Positions 1 through 5,395 of a stretch of 9,932 nucleotides of DNA are shown here, piece after piece. This DNA is from Deltaproteobacteria bacterium (GTDB lineage Bacteria; Desulfobacterota; Anaeroferrophillalia; Anaeroferrophillales; Tharpellaceae): positions 1-9,932 of the forward strand of contig DAOWIX010000103.1 in NCBI GenBank assembly GCA_030640695.1. Direction: 5' to 3'. The position numbers and the translations under genes were made by a program. Numbering within the stretch: the stretch's first letter is position 1; every line of letters begins with the position of its first letter. Under the pieces are notes generated by a model. The model was not told the DNA's origin and did no database searches. It was given only the letters and a program-made list of their open reading frames with translations.

Positions 1-345
1 GCTAACTCCGGTGAAACCTACAACATCGGCGGCCACAACGAGATGGAGAACATAGAGCTCGTCAGACTTTTATGCAACTCTTTGGATCGCCGCCTCGGCC
101 CCCTGCCGGATGGCCGCGCCCGGACAGAGCTGATCACGTTTGTCGGCGATCGCCAGGGGCACGACCAGCGCTACGCCATCGATGCAAAAAAGATTAAAGA
201 TGATTTGGGCTGGGAACCGCAGACCGATCTAGCCAAAGGCATGGAGATGACCATCGACTGGTATCTCGGCAACCAGGAGTGGCTCAACCAAGTTCGCGAC
301 GGTAGTTATCAAAAGTACTATCAAGAGATGTACGGATCAAAATAA
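1..345 (+). CDS. rfbB: dTDP-glucose 4,6-dehydratase, C-terminal part (5' end outside window)
   Basis: The reading frame is open from base 1 and ends with TAA at 343-345, giving 114 residues. RfbB/RmlB is a cytoplasmic NAD-dependent short-chain dehydrogenase/reductase that converts dTDP-glucose to dTDP-4-keto-6-deoxyglucose for O-antigen and exopolysaccharide sugars such as rhamnose. Recognition rests on the block GETYNIGGHNEMENIELV near the start and the RfbB-typical VGDRQGHDQRYAIDAKKI followed by LGWEP, then a terminal helix ending in YQEMYGSK. The NAD-binding Rossmann motif and catalytic Tyr-Lys pair must lie upstream, outside the window. The gene converges on the modC-like gene with only 44 bases between the stop codons, and I see no convincing terminator hairpin there. 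Other nucleotide-sugar dehydratases of the extended family are a less likely alternative. Confidence 0.93.
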   Translation, partial: ANSGETYNIGGHNEMENIELVRLLCNSLDRRLGPLPDGRARTELITFVGDRQGHDQRYAIDAKKIKDDLGWEPQTDLAKGMEMTIDWYLGNQEWLNQVRDGSYQKYYQEMYGSK

Positions 346-389
346 GAAGATCGTTCAAGTTTTAAATATTTTCTTTAACTACTTTGCAA

Positions 390-1529
390 CTACTCCGGGC
401 GACAGTAGATATCCTCCGCCTGCCGCGGCAGGCAGTGAACCTGCCCAGCGTCAACAGTAAGTTCGACATCACTATTAACGTGCAGACCCTGCTGCTCAAT
501 TTCACGATTGGAAGCAAAAACCAGCAAACGCTCTCCCTGCTTCACCAACTCAACCAGCACCGTAACCCCGCTCTGGGGAATGATCTGGACAATTCGATAA
601 CCGGAAACAAAATTCGCAGCGAGTTTACCAGACCTGGCATCGGATATTCGATCTGAAACTTCAGGCAAAGTGTCACTCAAACTGAGATACTCCGGCCGCA
701 GACAAACCCAGACATCCTCTCCCCGAGCTGGAAAAGAAGTTGACATAAGCTCACCGCTGGCAACCTCCACCCGCGCCAAATCATCTCCGCAACGCTTCGT
801 GATCCGTCCCGGAAGAATATTTCTGGTGGCTGTAAAATGGGCCACAAAGCGGGAAACCGGACGAGAAAAGATCTCCTCTGGTTTGCCCATTTGGATCACC
901 CTACCCTGATCGATAACCAGTACCTGATCACCCATATAGCGGGCTTCATTATGGTCATGGGTGACATAGAGCATCGTCACCCGATATTTTTTCTGAATTT
1001 TTTTCATCAACAGCGCTAACCGTTCACGACTGGCGGCATCGAGAGCGGAGAGCGGTTCATCCAACAACAGTACCTCGGGACGAAAAACCATACATCGAGC
1101 CAAAGCGACCCGCTGCTGCTGACCGCCGGAAAGCTCTGCCGGGAAACGCTTAAGAAGATGATCAATCTTGAGTTCGGCTGCCACGGCCTTGAGCCATTTG
1201 GCCTGCTCTTTGATTGGAGCCTGCCGGGCCTTAAGACCAAAAAGAATATTCGCCTCGGCCGTCAGATGGGGGAAAAGAGCATAATCTTGAAAAACAAAAC
1301 CGATCTTTCTCTCCTGCGGGGATAGCGTATCCTGCTCCCGCCCCGCAAAAGATATCTTACCACTCTGATGCTTAAGCAGACCGGCAACAACCTCCAATAA
1401 TTTACTCTTGCCAGCCCCGGAATTCCCCAGAACCACCAGCGATTGACCAATCGACAACCGGAAACTGATTTGCTTCAGAATTGGATGGCCATCGATATTG
1501 AGAGAGACCTTATCGAGTATCAGGCTCAA
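390..1529 (-). CDS. modC: Molybdate/tungstate-type ABC transporter ATP-binding protein
   Basis: This 379-residue cytoplasmic ATPase should power oxyanion import with the adjacent permease. The nucleotide-binding domain fills residues 1-230: Walker A GNSGAGKS (35-42), Q-loop Gln81, signature LSGGQQQR (133-140), Walker B VLLLDEP (153-159), D-loop SALD (161-164) and H-loop His191. The rest (about 235-379) resembles the TOBE/MOP-type regulatory region of ModC, with a VCLRPEYLSLS stretch (275-285), but it is poorly conserved. The start codon is TTG; it overlaps the permease stop as TTGA, and GGGGAGA lies a few bases upstream. The conserved beginning LILDKVSL follows directly, so no later start fits. 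It is the last gene of the yebG-modABC cluster. Sulfate-type ATPases (CysA) are related, but the ModA-like and ModB-like partners favour molybdate or tungstate. Confidence 0.9.
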   Translation of the reverse strand: MSLILDKVSLNIDGHPILKQISFRLSIGQSLVVLGNSGAGKSKLLEVVAGLLKHQSGKISFAGREQDTLSPQERKIGFVFQDYALFPHLTAEANILFGLKARQAPIKEQAKWLKAVAAELKIDHLLKRFPAELSGGQQQRVALARCMVFRPEVLLLDEPLSALDAASRERLALLMKKIQKKYRVTMLYVTHDHNEARYMGDQVLVIDQGRVIQMGKPEEIFSRPVSRFVAHFTATRNILPGRITKRCGDDLARVEVASGELMSTSFPARGEDVWVCLRPEYLSLSDTLPEVSDRISDARSGKLAANFVSGYRIVQIIPQSGVTVLVELVKQGERLLVFASNREIEQQGLHVNSDVELTVDAGQVHCLPRQAEDIYCRPE

Positions 1530-2302
1530 CGGCGTCTCTCCCCAAGCAGATTAACCAACAAAAGCACCAGAAACGAGAGCAGAACAAGTAGCAGCGAGAG
1601 ACCGTCGGCAACCCCGGCATCGCCGCCCATCGCTTTGGAATAGATCATTATCGGTATGGTTTTCAGGCGACCGGCCACCATCATAGTGGCCCCAAACTCG
1701 CCAATCGCCCGGGCAAAAGCAGTAATTACGCCAGCTACCAATACTGGCCGCGAAAGCGGCAGCAGAACCTTGATAAAGGTCGTATAATCATCGGCTCCCA
1801 AAGAGTGACTGGCCTTGACCAACGACTCCGGAACCTGCTGAAAGGCAGAGCTTGCAGCCTGCATCATTAAAGGAGTGACAACAAAAAACTGAGCCAGAAC
1901 CAGGGCTGTCGCCGTAAACATTATCTGCAGAGAAAAAGTTTGATAAAGGGGGGCTCCGATAAGACCGTAGCGGCCAAAAGCGAGCAGTAACATATAGCCG
2001 GCGGCAGAGGGAGGCAGAACTAAAGGCAGGGAAAAGAAGGTTTTGAGCCAGCGTCCGCCAGATTTTTTACGAAAGGTAAAATGGTACCCCAGCACGGTCC
2101 CGACAACCGCAGCCAACCCGGTGGCCATCAAAGCTGTCACCAGACTGGTACCAATCACAACCAGAACCTGGCGATTAAGAAGCTGAGCAAAGCCGTCAGC
2201 TGTGGCAAAGGAGAGCAGGAGAGCGGCAAAAGGGGAACTGAAGAAGATTCCCGCAGCCAGCACAATCAACGTCATCAGGGCGGAAAAACCGGTAACTCTC
2301 AT
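1526..2302 (-). CDS. modB: Molybdate/tungstate-type ABC transporter permease
   Basis: An inner-membrane permease of the BPD_transp_1 fold, 258 residues from the ATG. Hydrophobic segments are seen at about 6-34, 46-73, 88-110, 128-148, 186-210 and 235-254. Family motifs include LPLVLPPS (92-99) followed by AFGRYGLIG. The cytoplasmic coupling loop is SLGADDYTTFIKVLLPLSRP (about 167-186), then AFARAIGEFGAT (195-206), which matches ModB. The gene could begin at GTG (2305) or at the next codon, ATG (2302). I prefer ATG because it forms a TGATG stop-start overlap with the binding-protein gene; no clear ribosome binding site precedes either codon, so translational coupling is likely. It overlaps the ATPase gene downstream by a few bases. 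Its specificity cannot be read from sequence alone; tungstate (Tup/Wtp) or sulfate permeases are relatives. Confidence 0.92.
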   Translation of the reverse strand: MRVTGFSALMTLIVLAAGIFFSSPFAALLLSFATADGFAQLLNRQVLVVIGTSLVTALMATGLAAVVGTVLGYHFTFRKKSGGRWLKTFFSLPLVLPPSAAGYMLLLAFGRYGLIGAPLYQTFSLQIMFTATALVLAQFFVVTPLMMQAASSAFQQVPESLVKASHSLGADDYTTFIKVLLPLSRPVLVAGVITAFARAIGEFGATMMVAGRLKTIPIMIYSKAMGGDAGVADGLSLLLVLLSFLVLLLVNLLGERRR

Positions 2303-3174
2303 CACCGAGAGACCGCGACTACAAGATCATTCCCCATAAAAGTTCGGGCACAATCGGCCAGCCCTCGCCGTTCAAGCTCGGCCACATAAGATGGGGCTGC
2401 TGAAAGAAAAATGTCGGCTCCACAGACGCCAACCGCCCCTTGAACAAGCTTCTGGTAAAGTTTACCGGAACCAGCAAACTCACACTCCACCACAATCCCG
2501 CTCTCTTTTTGATACTCCTTGACCAGTTGAGGCAAGACACCATAAAAAACCGCAGCCGCAAAAACCGTGAGAGGCTCTTTCGTCAAAACAACACGATTAT
2601 CGCTAGAGGCCACTGACACGGCAGAGTTGCCAACATGGGATGATATTGAAAGAGGACGAAACCCATACTCCTGCCAGATGCCGATTCGCTCAGGCGCCTG
2701 CAGCCAGTTGATAAAATCAAGCACCGCCACCGGGGCTAGAGCCTCTTTCATGCGAGCCAGAGCGTATTCGGGAGAGACCGAAAAAGAGGTGGGAATCTCA
2801 ATAACAGCTATTTTATCCTTAACCTTCAGGATATCGCTGCGATAGATAAATCCGGCATCAACTTCATGGCGTAAAATTTTGTCAAGTAGTGCCCGAACAT
2901 GGCTTTCATAGGTGACAATATTTTTTTCTATAGCCGTCGCGATCGCCGTATCATCGGGACGCATCTGTTCAATAACCTGCAGGGCGTAACGACCGGCGGG
3001 CCCGAGATCCGGATCGACAATTCCAACACGGACTCCGGCTCCGGCCAGATCAACAAATTTTCTTAACCTGGGATCTACCTCGACATCCTGCTGCCGACAA
3101 GCGGCACCACCCCAGATAAGTAAAACAAGAACAACCAGCAAAACTATTTTCGGCAAAGCGCAGTTCTTGTCCAA
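2302..3174 (-). CDS. modA: ModA-like molybdate/tungstate-binding lipoprotein with circularly permuted domain order
   Basis: This 290-residue protein is the likely periplasmic oxyanion receptor for the adjacent permease and ATPase. Residues 8-25 form a hydrophobic signal ending WGGAAC, so Cys26 is a probable lipid anchor. The family blocks are in swapped order. First come those normally in the second half of ModA: VGIVDPDLGPAGRYA (50-64), ESHVRALL (90-97), VDAGFIYRSD (105-114), FINWLQAPERI (154-164) and WQEYGFRPL (167-175). After a linker (about 176-199) come those normally first: PLTVFAAAV (201-209), CEFAGSGKLYQKLVQGA (231-247), ADIFLSAA (253-260) and FMGNDLVVAVS (279-289). Ala60, Val93, Tyr111 and Ser236 match E. 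coli ModA ligand residues; the AAAS serine is Val209. The start is TTG, directly after the YebG stop, with GGAG five bases upstream. The family call is firm; function is inferred. Confidence 0.88.
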   Translation of the reverse strand: MDKNCALPKIVLLVVLVLLIWGGAACRQQDVEVDPRLRKFVDLAGAGVRVGIVDPDLGPAGRYALQVIEQMRPDDTAIATAIEKNIVTYESHVRALLDKILRHEVDAGFIYRSDILKVKDKIAVIEIPTSFSVSPEYALARMKEALAPVAVLDFINWLQAPERIGIWQEYGFRPLSISSHVGNSAVSVASSDNRVVLTKEPLTVFAAAVFYGVLPQLVKEYQKESGIVVECEFAGSGKLYQKLVQGAVGVCGADIFLSAAPSYVAELERRGLADCARTFMGNDLVVAVSR

Positions 3175-3519
3175 TTAGGCTCCGCTTACAACCGCAGCGG
3201 AATCAGAAGCAGCCGCCTTTTTGGCTTTGGCAGTTTTACGACCAGCACCCGATCGGCTACCGGTCGAAGCTGAAGCCGCAGCCTTTTTTACTTTGCCGCC
3301 GCGCAAAAGACCCACGGCCTCTTCACGATTTTTGGCCATATAAAAAGATAACTCCTCAAGCTGAGCCGCACTCATCTCAAGCTTTGAAGACTCTAGAAAG
3401 GTATACATCTGATCTGAAATATCGAGAATTTTATCATAGGCATCAGCCTCTTTTTTGGAGGTAAAAGTCATCTTCTGCTCTCCATTTCTGACCACAATGT
3501 ATTGAACGATAACGGCCAT
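3175..3519 (-). CDS. yebG: YebG family protein with Lys/Ala-rich tail
   Basis: A 114-residue protein. Its first half closely follows the YebG family: MAVIVQYIVVRNGEQKMTFT, then SKKEADAYDKILDISDQM (21-38). In E. coli, yebG is a LexA-controlled, DNA-damage-inducible gene of poorly defined role. Residues 39-75 are probably helical. The remaining tail (about 76-114) is low-complexity and basic, rich in Lys, Ala, Ser and Gly (KVKKAAASAS, GRKTAKAKKAAAS), recalling nucleic-acid-binding tails of histone-like proteins, whereas as I recall E. coli YebG ends in an acidic tail. ATG is preceded by AGGAG at seven bases. The stop TAA abuts the TTG start of the modA-like gene, so the genes very probably share a transcript. 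I did not find an enterobacterial LexA box (CTGT-N8-ACAG) upstream. The family call is strong; a DNA-binding role for the tail is inference. Confidence 0.88.
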   Translation of the reverse strand: MAVIVQYIVVRNGEQKMTFTSKKEADAYDKILDISDQMYTFLESSKLEMSAAQLEELSFYMAKNREEAVGLLRGGKVKKAAASASTGSRSGAGRKTAKAKKAAASDSAAVVSGA

Positions 3520-3597
3520 TCTCTATCTCCTGAAAATTTAATGCGGGCTCGAGAACCACAACCCAAAAGCGGCCTTTTCGGCCCGCAAATAAGTACT

Positions 3598-3626
3598 CTT
3601 ATCAGAACATTTTCTTGTTTTTTCAA
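3598..3626 (-). promoter_or_regulatory. Candidate sigma-70 promoter for yebG-modABC
   Basis: Read on the minus strand, TTGAAA (3626-3621) is followed after 17 bases by GATAAG (3603-3598). The -35 matches the consensus at five of six positions and the -10 at four. Transcription would begin near 3591, leaving a leader of about 70 bases that includes the GC-rich hairpin near 3569-3586. A competing candidate lies at 3690-3717. Confidence 0.45.
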
Positions 3627-3689
3627 ACCGAAAACAACCTGTAAGGTACTAAAGTTCAACATAACTGAAGTTTGAATTTCTCCAAAGCG

Positions 3690-3717
3690 ATTATAATCTG
3701 GTCGACAGAGTTAGCAA
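3690..3717 (-). promoter_or_regulatory. Alternative candidate promoter for yebG-modABC
   Basis: On the minus strand TTGCTA (3717-3712) is followed after 16 bases by a perfect TATAAT (3695-3690). The -10 lies inside the palindrome GATTATAATC (3689-3698), so it reads TATAAT on both strands, but on the plus strand no -35 sits at a proper distance. It would give a leader of about 165 bases. Confidence 0.3.
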
Positions 3718-3773
3718 ATTTCACAGATTAAGTAAAGGCCAAGTTAAGAGCTTCAAGAAAACATAATTTCAAC

Positions 3774-3802
3774 TTGACAGAAACAGCTTCACAAGGTAGC
3801 AT
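3774..3802 (+). promoter_or_regulatory. Sigma-70 promoter for the PAS-SpoIIE phosphatase gene
   Basis: A perfect -35 TTGACA (3774-3779) is followed after exactly 17 bases by TAGCAT (3797-3802), a -10 with four of six consensus bases. The start of transcription would be near 3809, about 33 bases before the ATG, and the leader contains the GGAG ribosome site at 3828-3831. Confidence 0.6.
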
Positions 3803-3841
3803 TTTCAGGCATCAACTACCCCAAACTGGAGATTTTTTTTA

Positions 3842-5047
3842 ATGAGCGAATTATGGCTGGAAAATTCCCTTGAAGCCAACACCTTCCTTAATGCCCTCTT
3901 TAACCATTTAAACTCTGCTGTTTTCGTTGTCGACCAAGAGGCCCGGGTTCGCCAGGTCAACCAGGTGTTCGAGAAAATCTTCGCCAAAAGTGAAGCCGAG
4001 GTTGAAGGTCAACTCTGCGGCAATGCCATCGGCTGCATCTTTCCCCTGACCGCCGGTAAAGATTGCGGAACCCTTAAAGAGTGTGAAACTTGCCTGATCC
4101 GCGATGCCATCGTCAAGGCTCTGACCGAAAAGATCTCCTCTTCCGGACAACTGATCAGTCGTAGCTTTATTATTTCCGGAGAGACCATCAACAAACATCT
4201 GCTGATAGCGGTGAAATATATCTCCTTCAACCAGCGCGATATGGTGGTTATCATTGTCGACGATATTACCGAAACAGAGACCCGCAAACAACTCATTGAA
4301 GAGCGTCAGCGCCTGATTGAGAAAGACCTTGAAGCCGCTGCCGGCATCCAGCACAGCCTGTTGCCGCAATCCTGCCCAGAGCATAAGTCATTTACCTTTG
4401 CATGGAAATATGAGCCCTGCATTTCGGTCGGTGGTGACATCTTTAACCTGATTAAATTTGAAGATGGAAAAGTATTTGCCTATATGGTCGATGTCAGCGG
4501 TCACGGCGTCCAGGCAGCTCTGGTCACGGTATCCATCACCCAACGCATCCAACAATACATCCACAATCATCAGGACAATTTTTCACCTTGCGGCCTTCTG
4601 AAAACACTGGATAATGAATATCCGATGGATCGTTTTGATGCCTATTTCACCATGACTTCGCTGCTTCTGGATGATAAACAGCATGAGCTCACCTACGCCA
4701 GTGCCGGCCACCCAGCACCACTCATTCTCAATGCAGAAGGTTCGCTTAGACCTTTAACTGAAGGTGCTGCCCCGATAGGCATGGGCGGAATTGTGCCCTT
4801 CACCGAAAAGAGCGTCCCGTTCATGCCCGGAGATACGGTTCTCTGCTATACCGATGGCATTAATGAATTCGTCAACCACAAAGATGAGATGTTCGGTTTT
4901 GATCGGCTCCATAAGGTTGTAGATAAACTGCAAGGTTCAGATCCAGATGAACTCATCGAAGCGATCTATCGACAGGTGATTAGTTTTAGTGAAGGGCGAG
5001 AGGCTGAAGATGATATAACCATGCTGGCAATCAAGAGACTTCCCTAG
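3842..5047 (+). CDS. PAS domain-SpoIIE/RsbU-type serine phosphatase
   Basis: A 401-residue soluble signalling protein. Residues about 12-145 form a PAS domain (FNHLNSAVFVVDQEARVRQVN, ending VVIIVDDITETETRK). Inside it is a cysteine cluster: Cys59, Cys65, Cys75, Cys81 and Cys84 (GCIFPLTAGKDCGT and ECETCLIRDAI). A short coiled linker (about 146-165) leads to DLEAAAGIQHSLLPQ, typical of RsbU-like phosphatases. The PP2C/SpoIIE domain follows, with metal-binding motifs VGGD (196-199), DVSGHG (217-222), AGHP (288-291), YTDG (336-339) and EDDITML (389-395). Such enzymes dephosphorylate anti-sigma-factor antagonists or other phosphoserine proteins. No transmembrane segment is seen. GGAG ten bases before ATG supports the start. 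No antagonist or anti-sigma gene is adjacent, so the target is unknown. It has its own promoter and terminator. Confidence 0.93.
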   Translation: MSELWLENSLEANTFLNALFNHLNSAVFVVDQEARVRQVNQVFEKIFAKSEAEVEGQLCGNAIGCIFPLTAGKDCGTLKECETCLIRDAIVKALTEKISSSGQLISRSFIISGETINKHLLIAVKYISFNQRDMVVIIVDDITETETRKQLIEERQRLIEKDLEAAAGIQHSLLPQSCPEHKSFTFAWKYEPCISVGGDIFNLIKFEDGKVFAYMVDVSGHGVQAALVTVSITQRIQQYIHNHQDNFSPCGLLKTLDNEYPMDRFDAYFTMTSLLLDDKQHELTYASAGHPAPLILNAEGSLRPLTEGAAPIGMGGIVPFTEKSVPFMPGDTVLCYTDGINEFVNHKDEMFGFDRLHKVVDKLQGSDPDELIEAIYRQVISFSEGREAEDDITMLAIKRLP

Positions 5048-5060
5048 TCCGTTTACAAAC

Positions 5061-5100
5061 AAAAAAAAGAGCGCGGGGGGAATACCTCCGCGCTCTTTTT
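5061..5100. terminator. Bidirectional rho-independent terminator
   Basis: The arms GAGCGCGG (5069-5076) and CCGCGCTC (5088-5095) pair perfectly; two more pairs may form inside after a mismatch. A run of A (5061-5068) precedes the stem and a run of T (5095-5100) follows it, so it can stop transcription from both the phosphatase gene (+) and the convergent zinc-ribbon gene (-). Confidence 0.88.
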
Positions 5101-5125
5101 CATTTTAAGAGAAATAGCTTTGCAT

Positions 5126-5299
5126 CTATTTCCTGGTTACCGGATTAATGGTTCCAGCACAATGGGCTCCTTTATCAAGTTCATCATCGTAAATCTGAAT
5201 ATTGGTCTTGCCGCATTTGGGGCAGACTTTCAGATCCTTTTGATCCGGAGTTAAATGTTTTTCGTAGTCACAATCCATACACAAGAGTCTTAATGCCAT
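5126..5299 (-). CDS. Small zinc-ribbon protein, function unknown
   Basis: A 57-residue frame beginning MALRLLCMDCDYEKHLTPDQ. Two CxxC pairs, Cys7/Cys10 and Cys26/Cys29 (VCPKCGKT), make a classic zinc-ribbon or rubredoxin-like knuckle; the spacing of 15 residues between pairs favours a structural zinc site. A fifth cysteine, Cys47, sits in GAHCAGT. The acidic middle (IYDDELDKG) is followed by a short basic end. The start is well supported: GGGAGG lies seven bases before ATG. It lies 96 bases downstream of the AsmA-like gene on the same strand and ends at the bidirectional terminator, so it may share that transcript or use a nearby promoter (TATAAG lies upstream, without a good -35). I cannot assign a function; an FmdB-like regulatory protein or small redox protein are possibilities only. 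Confidence 0.8.
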   Translation of the reverse strand: MALRLLCMDCDYEKHLTPDQKDLKVCPKCGKTNIQIYDDELDKGAHCAGTINPVTRK

Positions 5300-5395
5300 G
5301 ATCCGACCTCCCTTTAAATCTAAGGATTATTCTTATATAAGGTTTTCGTGAAAGCGAGAATATCCGCTAGCGACACCTCCCACCCAACCTTAAGC

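Larger units (their letters stand above)
3520..3841. other. Divergent intergenic regulatory region without genes
   Basis: These 322 bases separate the minus-strand yebG-modABC cluster from the plus-strand phosphatase gene. No plausible protein gene lies inside; short open frames here lack family features and ribosome sites. It contains candidate promoters in both directions (listed separately), a GC-rich imperfect hairpin at about 3569-3586 that would fall in the yebG leader, a perfect 10-base palindrome GATTATAATC at 3689-3698, and a small inverted repeat ACCT-GTA-AGGT at 3637-3647. I found no clear LexA or ModE operator. Confidence 0.7.

Noticed and set aside
346..389. AT-rich stretch as a terminator between rfbB and modC
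   Set aside because: Only very weak AT pairing can form, without a GC stem, so there is no support for intrinsic termination.
2302..3174. Reading the ModA-like gene as a broken or frameshifted copy
   Set aside because: All family blocks are present in a single frame with a signal at the new N-terminus and normal coupling to modB; swapped order, not damage, explains it.
3540..3720. Possible LexA box before yebG (CTGT at 3640-3643 and CTGT-like element near 3703)
   Set aside because: The partner half-site ACAG does not occur eight bases after CTGT, and no GAAC-N4-GTTC arrangement is present, so no known LexA consensus is satisfied.
3908..4384. 158-codon minus-strand open frame opposite the phosphatase gene
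   Set aside because: It lies wholly inside the well-supported PAS region of the phosphatase on the other strand and has no family features.
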